A stretch of 64,000 bases of DNA from Neoroseomonas alkaliterrae (GCF_014199195.1 NZ_JACIJE010000003.1:1-64000), one strand, 5' to 3'. Numbered from the stretch's first letter, positions 33,657 to 43,314 are shown. Notes: generated by a model not told the origin, from the letters alone. Numbers and translations: made by a program.

Positions 33657-33738
33657 GGCGGCGTTTCCCCCGGGGTTGCGTGGCGCGCAGGGCACCACGC
33701 AGGCCCGGGGCGGTCAATCGGCGGGCGCCGCGGCCCGC

Positions 33739-34179
33739 TCAGCGCGCCGCGATGGCGGCGATCTCGATCCTCACGTCGCGCGGCAGCCGGGCGGCCTGCA
33801 CGGTGGCGCGCGCCGGCGGATTGGTCGGGAAGTAGGTGGCATAGACGGCGTTCATGCGCGCGAACTCGTTCAGGTCGGCCATGAACACGGTGGTCGAGAC
33901 GATGTCGGACATGGAGAAGCCCGCCGCCTCGACCACCGCGCGCAGGTTGTCGAGCACCTGGCGCGTCTCGGCCTCGATGCTGCGGTCGGCGATCATCTGG
34001 TTGGTCCGCGGGTCGAGCGCGATCTGGCCCGCGAGGTAGAGCGTGTTGCCCACGCGGATCGCCTGGCTGTAGGGGCCGATCGCCTCCGGCGCGTTGCGGG
34101 TGGCGATGACGCGGTCCTGGGCGGTCGCGGCGAGGGGCAGCAGCAGCGCGAGGGCGGCGAGGGCGGGAAGGCGGATCAT
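33739..34179 (-). CDS. Exported RidA (YjgF/Rid) family protein
   Basis: 146-residue Rid-family protein. Cytoplasmic RidA hydrolyses reactive enamine/imine intermediates. Here an N-terminal signal peptide (MIRLPALAALALLLPLAATAQ) sends it to the periplasm. The fold is otherwise complete: APEAIGPYSQAIRVGNTLYLAGQIALDP, DIVSTTVFMADLNEFARMNAVYATYF and the terminal RDVRIEIAAIA (the Arg of the active pocket). It stands alone between the aldolase and the DNA ligase gene. Confidence 0.9.
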   Translation of the reverse strand: MIRLPALAALALLLPLAATAQDRVIATRNAPEAIGPYSQAIRVGNTLYLAGQIALDPRTNQMIADRSIEAETRQVLDNLRAVVEAAGFSMSDIVSTTVFMADLNEFARMNAVYATYFPTNPPARATVQAARLPRDVRIEIAAIAAR

Positions 34180-34214
34180 GGCGGTCTCCTGGCCGGCTGG
34201 TGGCCGGCCGAGGG

Positions 34215-35822
34215 TCACCCGGGCCGCTCCCCTTCCGCAAGCGCGGAGGCGATCATCGCCTCGACCGTCGCGAGGCGGTCCGCCTCCTCCGCCGGCTTGT
34301 CGCGCCGGATGCGCGCGATGCGCGGAAAGCGCAGCGCCACGCCCGACTTGTGCCGGCTGCTGCGCTGCACCGCGTCGAAGGCCACTTCCAGCACCAGGCC
34401 GCGCTCCACCTCCCGCACGGGGCCGAAGCGGTTGACCGTGTTGTTGCGGATCCAGCGGTCGAGCCAGGCGAGCTCCTCGTCCGTGTAGCCGGAATAGGCC
34501 TTGCCGATCGGCACGAGCTCGCCGTCCTCGCGCCAGACGCCGAAGGTGTAGTCGGAATAGAAGCTGCTGCGCCTGCCGTGGCCGCGCTGGGCGTACATCA
34601 GCACCGCATCCACCGTGAGAGGCTCCCGCTTCCACTTCCACCACAGCCCCTTCACGCGCCCCGACACATAGGGCGCATCGGCGCGCTTGAGCATCAGCCC
34701 CTCGATCGCGGCGGCGCGCGCACCCTCGCGCAGCCGGGCGAGCGCATCGAGGCTGTCGAAGGGAACGAGGGCCGAGAGGTCCATGCGCGCCGGTGCCGCG
34801 CGCGCGTGCCAGGATTCGAGGCGCGCGCGCCGCGCGTCGAAGGGCAGCGGGCGCAGATCCTCCTCTGCGTCGAAGAGCAGATCGTAGAGCCGCACCGCCG
34901 CCGGATGGTCGCGCTGCATCTTCGCCGTGACGGTCTTGCGATTCAGGCGCTGCTGCAGATCGGCGAAGGGTGCGACCTCGCCGTCGCGGATGACGAGCAG
35001 CTCGCCGTCGAGGACGGCATGGAAATCCATCGCGGCGAGGATCTCGGGGAAGGCGGCGGAGATGTCCTCGCCCCCGCGCGAGAAGAGCCGCCGCCCGCCG
35101 GGGCCGGCGACGAGCTGGACGCGGATGCCGTCCCATTTCCACTCGGCGCGCCACTCCTCGGCGCGCAGGGCGGCGAGATCTGCGGCTTCCAGCGGATGGG
35201 CGAGCATCAGCGGGCGGAAGACGGGGGCCTCGCGCGGGTCCGGGCGCGGCCCCGTGCCGTCCAGCCAGCGGAACAGCGGCGCATAGGGCAGGCTGACGCC
35301 GTGCCAGACCTCCTCGATCTCCTCGACCGGCCGGCCGGACCATTCGGCGAGCGCAACGCGCGCGAGGCGGGCCGAGACGCCGACGCGCAACCCCCCCGTG
35401 ACCAGCTTGATGAGCGCGAGCCGCCCGCCGGCATCGAGCGTGTCTAGCCAGCCGGCGATCAGCGCCGGGATCTCCGCCTTCGGCGCCGCCTCCAGCGCGG
35501 CGACGACATCCGAGAGCGCCGGCGGCGGCGCGTTGACGCCCGCGCGCGGCTGCCAGATCAGCGCCACCGTCTCGGCCATGTCGCCGACATAGTCGTAGGA
35601 GAGGCGCCAGAGCTCGGGATCCGTGCACGTCATCACCAGCTCGCGGATCATCGCGGGCCTGGCGGCGGAGAGGCGCAGCTCCTCGGTCAGCGCGGCAAGG
35701 CCGATGCCGCGCTCGGGGTCGGGCTGCTCGGCGAACCACTGCCGGAGCAGGGCGAGTTTCGCATTCCGCCCGGGCGTGAAGACCAGGCGCTCGAGCAGGG
35801 CCGCGAAGGCGGAGAGGCTCAT
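34215..35822 (-). CDS. Ligase-associated repair cluster: ATP-dependent DNA ligase
   Basis: 535-residue ATP-dependent DNA ligase of the type called cisplatin damage response ligase in alphaproteobacteria. The adenylated Lys is in EWKWDGIRVQ (Lys ~229). VLDGELLVIRDGE, EGLMLKRADAPYVSGR and WWKWKREPLTVDAVL supply motifs III to V. An N-terminal DNA-binding helical domain precedes them. The start overlaps the exonuclease gene's stop by four bases. With the MBL exonuclease, the DEXH helicase and PdeM it forms a known four-gene repair set. Confidence 0.95.
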   Translation of the reverse strand: MSLSAFAALLERLVFTPGRNAKLALLRQWFAEQPDPERGIGLAALTEELRLSAARPAMIRELVMTCTDPELWRLSYDYVGDMAETVALIWQPRAGVNAPPPALSDVVAALEAAPKAEIPALIAGWLDTLDAGGRLALIKLVTGGLRVGVSARLARVALAEWSGRPVEEIEEVWHGVSLPYAPLFRWLDGTGPRPDPREAPVFRPLMLAHPLEAADLAALRAEEWRAEWKWDGIRVQLVAGPGGRRLFSRGGEDISAAFPEILAAMDFHAVLDGELLVIRDGEVAPFADLQQRLNRKTVTAKMQRDHPAAVRLYDLLFDAEEDLRPLPFDARRARLESWHARAAPARMDLSALVPFDSLDALARLREGARAAAIEGLMLKRADAPYVSGRVKGLWWKWKREPLTVDAVLMYAQRGHGRRSSFYSDYTFGVWREDGELVPIGKAYSGYTDEELAWLDRWIRNNTVNRFGPVREVERGLVLEVAFDAVQRSSRHKSGVALRFPRIARIRRDKPAEEADRLATVEAMIASALAEGERPG

Positions 35823-36871
35823 GCGGCGGCCTCGCCGGGGGCTTCGCCCTCGTCCTCCTCCCCGCGGCCGACGAGGTGCAGCGCGCGGCCGCGGATGCCG
35901 CGCTGGCCCAGCGCATGGATGAGCGCATCCTCGCGCCCATGCGTCACCCAGACCTCGGGCGCCTGGACCTCCTCCGCGGTGGCGAGCAGCTCGTCCCAGT
36001 CGGCATGGTCGGAGATGACGAGCGGCAGCTCCACCCCGCCCTGCTTCGCGCGCTGGCGCACCCGCATCCAGCCCGAGGCGTTGCAGACCACCGGCTCGGC
36101 AAGGCGCCGCGCCCAGCGGTCGGCGATGGCCGAGGGCGGCGCGAGCACGATCGCGCCCTTGAGGTCCTCCTTCTTCGCCACCGTCGCGGTGCGCAGCGGG
36201 CCGAGGGGGATGCCGAGCGCCTCGTAGGTGCGGCACAGCGCGACATGGGCGCCGTGCAGGTGGATCGGCGCCTCCCAGCCCGCCTGCCGCAGCATCGCGG
36301 CAAGGCGCTGGCATTTGCCGAGCGAGTAGCAGCCGACGACATGCGTCCGCTCGGGGAACAGCGCCACCGAGCGCAGCAGGCGCGCGATCTCCGCCTCGGG
36401 CGGCGGGTGGCGGAAGACCGGGAGGGCGAAGGTCGCCTCGGTGACGAAGACGTCGCAGGGCTCGGGCTCGAAGCCCGCGGCGGTGGGGTCGGGCCGGCGC
36501 TTGTAGTCGCCCGAGACGACCACGCGCGCCCCGCGCCATTCGAGGCAGACCTGCGCCGAGCCCAGCACATGCCCCGCCGGGCGCAGCCAGAGCCTGACGC
36601 CGTTGACATCGAGCGTCTCGCCGAAGCGCAGCGCCTGCTGGCTCACCCCCGCCCTGCCCTCGCCCATGCGCGCGCTCATGATGGCGAGCGTCTCGGCTGT
36701 CGCGAGTACATGCGCATGGCCGGGCCGGGCGTGGTCCGAATGGCCGTGGCTGATCACGGCGCGGTCCACCGCGCGCGTCGGGTCGATGAAGAAGCCGCCG
36801 GGCTCGCAGAACAGGCCGGCGGGCGTCACCTTCAGCCAGGTCTCGGGGTGGGGTGCTGTCACGGGGCGCAT
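35819..36871 (-). CDS. Ligase-associated DNA damage response exonuclease (MBL fold)
   Basis: 350-residue metallo-beta-lactamase-fold nuclease of the SNM1/Pso2-like group. The metal site is AVISHGHSDHARPG (HxHxDH) near residue 42. RPAGHVLGSAQV, VVVSGDYKRRPDP (a metal-binding Asp) and a late VISDHADWDELL follow. It is the first gene of the minus-strand half of the cluster, four-base-coupled to the ligase, and diverges from the helicase gene with only 47 bases between the start codons. Confidence 0.94.
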   Translation of the reverse strand: MRPVTAPHPETWLKVTPAGLFCEPGGFFIDPTRAVDRAVISHGHSDHARPGHAHVLATAETLAIMSARMGEGRAGVSQQALRFGETLDVNGVRLWLRPAGHVLGSAQVCLEWRGARVVVSGDYKRRPDPTAAGFEPEPCDVFVTEATFALPVFRHPPPEAEIARLLRSVALFPERTHVVGCYSLGKCQRLAAMLRQAGWEAPIHLHGAHVALCRTYEALGIPLGPLRTATVAKKEDLKGAIVLAPPSAIADRWARRLAEPVVCNASGWMRVRQRAKQGGVELPLVISDHADWDELLATAEEVQAPEVWVTHGREDALIHALGQRGIRGRALHLVGRGEEDEGEAPGEAAA

Positions 36872-36918
36872 ATGGGCGGCTTCCCGGCTCGGGGAACCGC
36901 CGCCATATTGGCCCGCCG

Positions 36919-39462
36919 ATGAGAACATTGCCAGAACCCTTCGCCGGCTGGTTCGCCGCGCGCGGCTGGACGCCGCGGCCGCACCAGCTGGCGCTGCTGG
37001 AGGCGGCACGGCGCGGCGAGCATGCCCTGCTGCTCGCGCCGACCGGGGGCGGCAAGACGCTCGCGGGCTTCCTGCCCTCGCTCGTGGATCTCGCGCGCGC
37101 GCCGCGGGAGGGGCTGCACACGCTCTATGTCTCGCCGCTCAAGGCGCTGGCGGTGGACATCGCGCGCAACCTGACCGCGCCTGTCGCCGAGATGCGCCTT
37201 GCCATCCGCATCGAGACGCGCACCGGCGACACGCCCGCGAACCGGCGGCAGCGGCAGCGCGAGCGCCCGCCGCAGATGCTGCTGACCACGCCGGAAAGCC
37301 TGACGCTGCTGCTCTCCCTGCCCGATGCGCCGGCGATGTTCGAAGGCCTTTGCGCCATCATCGTGGACGAGGCGCATGCGCTCGCGGGCACCAAGCGCGG
37401 GGACCAGCTGGCACTGGGCATGGCGCGGCTGGCGCGGCTCGCGCCCGCGGCGCGGCGCGTCGGGCTTTCGGCCACGGTCGCGCACCCCGGGGCGCTCCGC
37501 GCCTGGCTTTCGCCCAGCGCGCGGGCGGAGGATGTGCGCCTGATCGAGACGCGCGGCGGCGCCGCGCCGGTCTTCGACCTGCAACTGCCGGAGGGGCGCC
37601 TGCCCTGGGGCGGGCATATGGGCCTCGCCTCGGCGCCGGAGATCTACCGCCGGATCGCGGCCGCGCGGGTGACGATCGTCTTCGTCAACACCCGCGCCCA
37701 GGCGGAACTCATCTTCGCCGCGCTGTGGCGGCTGAACGAGGCCGCGCTGCCCATCGCCATGCACCATGGCAGCCTCGAGATCGGCCTGCGCCGCAAGGTC
37801 GAGGCCGCGATGGCCGAGGGGCGGCTGCGCGCGGTGGTGGCCACCGCCTCGCTCGACCTCGGCATCGACTGGGGCGATGTGGACCAGGTGATCCAGGTCG
37901 GCGCGCCGAAGGGTGTCTCGCGTCTGCTGCAACGGGTGGGGCGAGCCAACCACCGCATGGACGAGCCCTCCCGCGCCGTGCTGGTGCCGGCCAACCGCTT
38001 CGAGGTGGTCGAATGCGTCGCCGCGACCGAAGCCGTGGCGGCGGGGGAGCTGGACGGCGAGCCGCCGCGGCCCGGCGGGCTCGACGTGCTGGCGCAGCAT
38101 GTGCTGGCCATGGCGTGCAGCGCGCCCTTCCACCCGGATGCTCTCTATGCCGAGGTCACCAGCGCCGGCCCCTATGCCGCGCTGCCGCGTCGCGACTTCG
38201 ACGACGTGCTGCGCTTCGTCGAGGATGGCGGCTACGCGCTTCAGGCCTATGACCGCTTCCGCAAGCTGTTCCGCGATGCCGAGGGGAAGGTGCATGTGCG
38301 TGGCACGGCGGTGGCGCGGCAGCTGCGGATGAACCTCGGCACCATCGTCGAGACGCCGATGGTCAAGGTGCGCATCCGCGGCGGCGGGGTGCTGGGCGAG
38401 GTGGAGGAGTGGTTCGTCTCCACGCTCGAGCCCGGCGACTGCTTCCTCTTCGGCGGGCAGGTGCTGCGCTACGAAAGGCTCGATCCCGGCGCCGTCATCG
38501 TCTCGCGCGGCGGCGAGGGCGAGCCGCGCGTGCCCGTCTATGCCGGCACGCGCATGCCGCTGACCACCTGGCTCGCGGCGCGGGTGCGCGCCATCCTCTC
38601 CGATCCGAGGCGCTGGCGGCATCTTCCCGAGCCGGTGCGCGAATGGCTGCGGCTGCAGCGGATGAGATCCGAACTGCCGCCGCGCGAGGGGCTGCTGGTC
38701 GAGACCTTCCCGCGCGGCGGCAAGTGGTTCCTGGTGGCCTACACCTTCGAGGGGCGGCTCGCCCACCAGACGCTCGGGCTCCTGGTGACGAAGCGGATGG
38801 AGCGCCGCGGTTTCGGGCCGCTCGGCTATGTCGGCACGGACTACGCGCTGACCATCTGGTCGGCCTTCGAGCCGGCCGGCATGGACGACCTCTTCGCCGA
38901 GGACATCCTGGGCGACGAGATGGAGGAATGGCTGGCGGAATCCTCCATGCTGCGGCGGACCTTCCGCCATGTCGCGACCATCGCCGGGCTGATCGAGAAG
39001 ACCCACCCGGGCCAGGAGAAGTCGGGCCGCCAGATGACGATGAATGCCGACCTGATCTACGACGTGCTGCGCCGGCATGAGCCGGACCACATCCTGCTGC
39101 GCGCGACGCGCGCCGAGGCCGCGCAGGGGCTGACGGACGTCGCGCGCATCGCCGCCCTGCTCGCGCGCGTGAAGGGCCGCATCCGGCATCGCGTGCTCGA
39201 CCGCGTCTCGCCGCTCGCCGTGCCGGTGCTGATCGAGGAAGGGCGCGAATGGGTGGCGGGCGGGGCGGAGGAGGCGCTGCTCGCCGAAGCCGCCGCGCTG
39301 GTGGAGGAGGCGACGGACGGCGCCGAGCATTTCGCCGAGGTGCTCGCCGAGGTGACCGGGAAGGTCGCGCCGCGCGGAACCTCGGTGACGCGGGAGAAGG
39401 AACGCGCGCGGCGGCGCTCGCACTGGGTGCGCAGCGCCCCGCGCATGGTGACGGGCCGATGA
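36919..39462 (+). CDS. Ligase-associated DNA damage response DEXH box helicase (Lhr-like)
   Basis: 847-residue superfamily 2 helicase of the Lhr-core type. Walker A is LLAPTGGGKT (residues 38-47), Walker B is IIVDEAH (about 147-153), SAT follows in VGLSATVAHPG, and the motif VI region is LLQRVGRANHR. The C-terminal half contains the winged-helix and beta-barrel parts typical of Lhr, ending in a basic tail. Lhr enzymes are 3'-to-5' translocases. Its stop overlaps the pdeM start (ATGA), so the pair is coupled. Confidence 0.95.
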   Translation: MRTLPEPFAGWFAARGWTPRPHQLALLEAARRGEHALLLAPTGGGKTLAGFLPSLVDLARAPREGLHTLYVSPLKALAVDIARNLTAPVAEMRLAIRIETRTGDTPANRRQRQRERPPQMLLTTPESLTLLLSLPDAPAMFEGLCAIIVDEAHALAGTKRGDQLALGMARLARLAPAARRVGLSATVAHPGALRAWLSPSARAEDVRLIETRGGAAPVFDLQLPEGRLPWGGHMGLASAPEIYRRIAAARVTIVFVNTRAQAELIFAALWRLNEAALPIAMHHGSLEIGLRRKVEAAMAEGRLRAVVATASLDLGIDWGDVDQVIQVGAPKGVSRLLQRVGRANHRMDEPSRAVLVPANRFEVVECVAATEAVAAGELDGEPPRPGGLDVLAQHVLAMACSAPFHPDALYAEVTSAGPYAALPRRDFDDVLRFVEDGGYALQAYDRFRKLFRDAEGKVHVRGTAVARQLRMNLGTIVETPMVKVRIRGGGVLGEVEEWFVSTLEPGDCFLFGGQVLRYERLDPGAVIVSRGGEGEPRVPVYAGTRMPLTTWLAARVRAILSDPRRWRHLPEPVREWLRLQRMRSELPPREGLLVETFPRGGKWFLVAYTFEGRLAHQTLGLLVTKRMERRGFGPLGYVGTDYALTIWSAFEPAGMDDLFAEDILGDEMEEWLAESSMLRRTFRHVATIAGLIEKTHPGQEKSGRQMTMNADLIYDVLRRHEPDHILLRATRAEAAQGLTDVARIAALLARVKGRIRHRVLDRVSPLAVPVLIEEGREWVAGGAEEALLAEAAALVEEATDGAEHFAEVLAEVTGKVAPRGTSVTREKERARRRSHWVRSAPRMVTGR

Positions 39463-40148
39463 GCGCCGCCCCCCTCCACATCGCCGGCGAGCGGCTGATG
39501 CTCGACCCCGCCGGCGTGCTGCACTGGCCGGCGCGGCGGCTGCTCTGCGTGGCCGACCTGCATCTCGAGAAGGGCAGCGCCTTCGCCGCGCGCGGGCGCC
39601 TGCTGCCGCCCTACGACACGCGGGAGACGCTCGGCCGGCTGTTCCCGCTGCTGCGCCGCTACCGGCCGCAGCGTGTGGTGTTCCTCGGCGACAGTTTCCA
39701 CGACGATGCCGGCGCGGGGCGGCTCGGCGCGGCGGAGCGGGCGGCGCTGGTGCAGGCGCTGGCGGGGATGGAGGCGGTCTGGGTCGCGGGCAACCACGAT
39801 CCCTCCCCGCCCGCCGGCCTGCCGGGTGTCGCGGTGGCGGAACACGCCGACGGCCCGCTGGTGTTCCGCCACGTGCCGCAGGCGCGCGCGACGGGCGAGG
39901 TGGCGGGCCATCTGCACCCCAAGGCGGCGGCGCCGACGCGCGCGGGGGGCGTGGTGCGCCCGTGCTTCGTCTCGGACGGGCGGCGGCTGCTGCTGCCCGC
40001 CTTCGGCGCCTTCACGGGCGGGCTCGATGTCGGCGATCCGGCGGTCGCCGGGCTCTTCCCGCGCGGGGCGCGCGTATTCCTGCTCGGCGCCGAGCGCCTC
40101 TATTCCTTCCCCGCGGCGCTGCGCCGCGCGGGCGCGCCGGCCGCCTAG
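39459..40148 (+). CDS. pdeM: Ligase-associated DNA damage response endonuclease PdeM
   Basis: 229-residue metallophosphoesterase. Metal-binding motifs appear in order: LCVADLHLEKG (DxH) near residue 32, VVFLGDSFHDD (GD), VWVAGNHDP (GNHD) and VAGHLHPKA (GHxHP). In the characterised cluster this protein is a manganese-dependent nuclease acting with the ligase, exonuclease and helicase. It is translationally coupled to the helicase gene. Confidence 0.93.
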   Translation: MSAAPLHIAGERLMLDPAGVLHWPARRLLCVADLHLEKGSAFAARGRLLPPYDTRETLGRLFPLLRRYRPQRVVFLGDSFHDDAGAGRLGAAERAALVQALAGMEAVWVAGNHDPSPPAGLPGVAVAEHADGPLVFRHVPQARATGEVAGHLHPKAAAPTRAGGVVRPCFVSDGRRLLLPAFGAFTGGLDVGDPAVAGLFPRGARVFLLGAERLYSFPAALRRAGAPAA

Positions 40149-40162
40149 CGCCGCCCCGCCCG

Positions 40163-41371
40163 TCAGGCGGCGAGGAAGCGCGCCGCCCCGTTCGCGAGCA
40201 CCTGGCAGGCCAGCGCGAGATCCTCGGGCTTCGTGTCCTCGGTCCAGTGATGGCTGATGCCGCCGATCGAGGGCGGGAAGAGCATCGCCACCGGCATGCG
40301 CTTGGCGATGTACTGCGCGTCGTGGCCCGCGCCCGAGGGCATGCGGCTCCAGGCGCCGGGCGCCTCCTCCTCGGCGGCGGCGTCGAGGGCGGCCATCATC
40401 GCCGGATCGCACAGCGCGGGCGTGGCGCGGCTCATCTGCTCGATGGTGGCGGGGCATTTCTCGCGGCGGTTGCTCTCGCGCACCAGGGCGCGCAGCGCCG
40501 CGTCCATCCGTTCCAGCACCTCGGGCGAGACATCGCGGAACTGGAACAGCACCTCCGCACGCCCGGGGATGATCGAGGGGGCGCCGGGATCGAGCGTGAT
40601 GCGCCCCGCCGTCCAGACGCTGCGCTCGGCGGCGACGCGCGGGAACTCCTCGTCTATCCGCGCCAGCAGGCGGATGGCCGAGAGGCCGGCGTCGCGCCGC
40701 TCGGCCATGGTCGTGGTGCCGGCGTGGTTCTGCTGGCCCTCGAAGACGATGCGATACTGCCAGATCGCGACGATGCCGGTGACGACGCCAATGCGCAGGC
40801 CGCTGCTCTCGAGGACGCGGCCCTGCTCGATGTGCATCTCGAAGAAGCCCTTGTGGCGGCCGGGTTCGAGCGTCATGCGCGGCTTGCCGGCAAGCCCCGC
40901 GGCGGCGAGCGCCTCGCGCAGCGGCGTGCCGTCGTTGCGGCTGCGGCTGCGGTCGATCTCCTCCTCGCTCAGTTCGCCGATGATCGAGCGGGAGCCGAGG
41001 AAGCCGCCCTCGAAATGGCCTTCCTCGTCGGCGAAGGCGCAGACATCCACCGGCAGCCCGGCCCGCGCGAGCGCGAGGCCCGCGACGACGCCGAGCGCGC
41101 CGTCCAGCCAGCCGGCGTAGTTCTGGCTCTCGATATGGCTGCCGACGAGCAGATGCGGCCCCGGCCCCTTGTGGCGGCCATAGACGTTGCCGATGCCGTC
41201 GATGCTGGGTTCGAGGCCGATCTCGGCCATGCGCTCCATCAGCCAGCGGCGCGATTCCATGTCCTGCGGGGAGTAGGTCGGGCGATGCACGCCGGTCTTG
41301 TAGGCGCCGATCTGCCGGAGGTCGTTGAGGTCGCGGAGGAAGCGTTCGGCGTCGATCCGGGGCATGGGCAT
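40163..41371 (-). CDS. M20 family Zn-dependent amidohydrolase (allantoate amidohydrolase / carbamoylase type)
   Basis: 402-residue amidase of the M20 metallopeptidase superfamily, in the branch of allantoate amidohydrolases, ureidoglycolases and N-carbamoyl amino acid amidohydrolases. Metal-binding residues are in LLVGSHIESQNYAGWLDGALG (His, Asp), FADEEGHFEGGF (Glu pair) and FFEMHIEQGRVLE (His). The GQQNHAGTTTM segment is the dimerisation-domain signature, and SGAGHDAQYIAKRMP holds another ligand His. The actual N-carbamoyl or ureido substrate cannot be assigned. Confidence 0.92.
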   Translation of the reverse strand: MPMPRIDAERFLRDLNDLRQIGAYKTGVHRPTYSPQDMESRRWLMERMAEIGLEPSIDGIGNVYGRHKGPGPHLLVGSHIESQNYAGWLDGALGVVAGLALARAGLPVDVCAFADEEGHFEGGFLGSRSIIGELSEEEIDRSRSRNDGTPLREALAAAGLAGKPRMTLEPGRHKGFFEMHIEQGRVLESSGLRIGVVTGIVAIWQYRIVFEGQQNHAGTTTMAERRDAGLSAIRLLARIDEEFPRVAAERSVWTAGRITLDPGAPSIIPGRAEVLFQFRDVSPEVLERMDAALRALVRESNRREKCPATIEQMSRATPALCDPAMMAALDAAAEEEAPGAWSRMPSGAGHDAQYIAKRMPVAMLFPPSIGGISHHWTEDTKPEDLALACQVLANGAARFLAA

Positions 41372-41505
41372 GGTCCTTTCGTCGTCCCGCCATGCTGCGG
41401 CGCGGAACAGGCGACGACAAGCCGCGTTAACCGCCCGGAAAGGCCGATGCGCTTTCGTAGCGGTGCCCGCAAACCGCGGCGAACCTGTCGGAAAGGCCGA
41501 AAAAC

Positions 41506-41715
41506 ATGTCCGATCTGGCTGCCAACCGTCGCCGCCCCGAGGATGTGTCCTCGGTGGCCCTCCTCGAATCCGCCCGCGGCGCCGAGCTGCATCTGCGCAG
41601 CCAGTCCGGCACGCTGATGCGCGTTCCGCTCGGCGATGCCGACCATCTGCGGGGGCTCGCCGCGCTCGCGATGATGGCCGGCACCCTCGGCGCCCTCGCC
41701 GCCAAGGGCGCCTGA
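41506..41715 (+). CDS. Small hypothetical protein
   Basis: 69-residue protein, no family recognised. It has a charged N-terminal third (DLAANRRRPEDV), a short amphipathic middle (LHLRSQSGTLMRVPLG) and an Ala/Leu/Met/Gly-rich tail (GLAALAMMAGTLGALAAKG). A GAAAGG lies about ten bases before the ATG. It sits alone between a divergent gene and a Bug gene. Codon use looks like that of the neighbours, which supports a real gene, but there is no homology evidence. Confidence 0.6.
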   Translation: MSDLAANRRRPEDVSSVALLESARGAELHLRSQSGTLMRVPLGDADHLRGLAALAMMAGTLGALAAKGA

Positions 41716-41845
41716 GCGTAAGCCGCAAGGCGTCTCGCGCCGGGCGGGCGACGGCTCGCCCGCCCATATCGCTTCCGCGCCCGCCTCATCGCGTCTAGCC
41801 TTCCCCCGGAACCCGCACCGAGAAGCGGGGCGATGGAGGACGCGC

Positions 41846-42778
41846 ATGAGGACGATGCTGACCGCGCTCGCCGCGGCCGTGATGCTGCCCGTGCTGCCTG
41901 CCCAGGCTCAGGTGCAGATGATCGTGAACTTCGCCGCCGGCGGGCCGACGGACATCGTCGGCCGCCTGATGCAGACCGAGATGGCGGCCGCGCTCGGCCA
42001 GCCCGTCGTGGTGCGCAACGTCGCCGGCGCGGCGGGCACCATCGGCACGGCGGAAGCGGCGCGGGCACGGCCGGACGGGCAGACCATCCTGTTCTCGCCC
42101 GTCGGTCCGGTGGCGATCCAGCCGCATTACAGGCGCAACCTGTCCTATTCGCTGCAGAGCTTCGAGGCGATCTGCCAGGTGGCCTCGAGCCCGGTGGTGA
42201 TGATGACGCCGCGGAACTCCGGCCTGCGGACGGTCGCGGACGTGATCGCGCGCGCGCGGCGGGAGGGCCAGGGCTTCCCCTTCGCCTCGACCGGCCACGG
42301 CACCATCCCGCACATCGCCATGGTCGGGCTGATGCGGCTTGCGAATGTGGAGCTGAACCACATCCCCTATCGCGGATCGGGCGAGGTGATGCTCGCCTTC
42401 CAGCAGGGGCAGGTGCAGCTCTTCACCGACCAGACGCTGCTGATCCGCCAGTACGAGCTGCACCCCATCGCCTTCCTGACCGAGACGCGCAACCCGGACT
42501 TCCCCGATGTGCCGACGATGCGGGAGGCGGGCTACGACCTCGTCTACACGATCTGGTCCGGCCTCTATGCGCCCGCGGGCACGCCCGAGCCGGTGCTCGC
42601 GCGGCTCGAGGCGGCCTGCGACCGGACGATGCGCCATCCCGATGTGGTGGCCGGCATGACGCGCGTCGCGCAGCCCATCCTCTACCGCAACCGCGCCGAC
42701 TTCGCCGCCTTCTCGCGGGCCGAGAGCGAGAAGTTCCGCGCCCTGATCGAGGCGGCCGGGCTGCGCGCCGCCGACTGA
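41846..42778 (+). CDS. Bug-family (tripartite tricarboxylate transporter) substrate-binding protein
   Basis: 310-residue periplasmic binding protein. Signal peptide MRTMLTALAAAVMLPVLPAQA is followed by VQMIVNFAAGGPTDIVGRLMQ and VVRNVAGAAGTIGTAEAARARPDGQT, the two family loops, then NHIPYRGSGEVM and PDVPTMREAGYDL. A GGAGG precedes the ATG at a short distance. No transporter membrane genes are nearby. It is one of three orphan receptors in the window; the three differ considerably in sequence, so they should bind different ligands. Confidence 0.92.
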   Translation: MRTMLTALAAAVMLPVLPAQAQVQMIVNFAAGGPTDIVGRLMQTEMAAALGQPVVVRNVAGAAGTIGTAEAARARPDGQTILFSPVGPVAIQPHYRRNLSYSLQSFEAICQVASSPVVMMTPRNSGLRTVADVIARARREGQGFPFASTGHGTIPHIAMVGLMRLANVELNHIPYRGSGEVMLAFQQGQVQLFTDQTLLIRQYELHPIAFLTETRNPDFPDVPTMREAGYDLVYTIWSGLYAPAGTPEPVLARLEAACDRTMRHPDVVAGMTRVAQPILYRNRADFAAFSRAESEKFRALIEAAGLRAAD

Positions 42779-42780
42779 CC

Positions 42781-43314
42781 TCAGCCTTCGGGCAGCGGGT
42801 CGGAGCCCTTGATGTCGAGGGCTTCGAGCACGCGGGAGACGCAGTTGTAGCCGGCGATGGTGACGGTCAGCTCCACCAGCTGGCGCGGCGGGAAGGCGTC
42901 CCGCACCGCTTGGGCGATGGCCTCCGGGACATGCACCTCCCGCGTCATCGCGTCGCAATAGGCGAGCGCCGCGCGTTCCGTCGGGTCGAAGGCGTCGCTC
43001 GCCTCCCAGTCCCGCAGCGCGTCGAGCTGCGCCTGGGTCGCGCCCTCCTGCAGGGCCAGCGGGGCGTGGGCCTCCCATTCATAGGGCGCGTCGTTGATCG
43101 CCGCGACGCGGCACATCATCAGCTCGCGGATCTTGCCCGGCAGGGTGGATTTCCAGCGCACCGCGTCGAACAGGGCGATCCAGCCCTGCGCGATGGGCGG
43201 GGCGTGCAGCAGCATCCGGTGCAGATGGCCGATCCGCTTGCGCGAGGCGCGGATGGTCTCGGCCGCCTCGCGATGCTCGGGCAGGGCGGGATCGGCATAG
43301 GGAATGCGGGCCAT
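42781..43314 (-). CDS. Carboxymuconolactone decarboxylase family protein
   Basis: 177-residue all-helical protein of the CMD/AhpD-like family. LPGKIRELMMCRVAAINDAPYEWEAHAPLALQEG (in part) is the CMD core; the canonical C-x-x-C redox pair of AhpD is absent (a single Cys, then NDAPYEW), so peroxidase activity is unlikely. It lies 25 bases downstream of the MaoC-type hydratase gene, so the two may be an operon. Confidence 0.88.
   Translation of the reverse strand: MARIPYADPALPEHREAAETIRASRKRIGHLHRMLLHAPPIAQGWIALFDAVRWKSTLPGKIRELMMCRVAAINDAPYEWEAHAPLALQEGATQAQLDALRDWEASDAFDPTERAALAYCDAMTREVHVPEAIAQAVRDAFPPRQLVELTVTIAGYNCVSRVLEALDIKGSDPLPEG

Noticed and set aside
42781-43314. Alkylhydroperoxidase (AhpD) activity for the CMD family protein
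   Set aside because: The C-x-x-C redox pair required for AhpD chemistry is missing.
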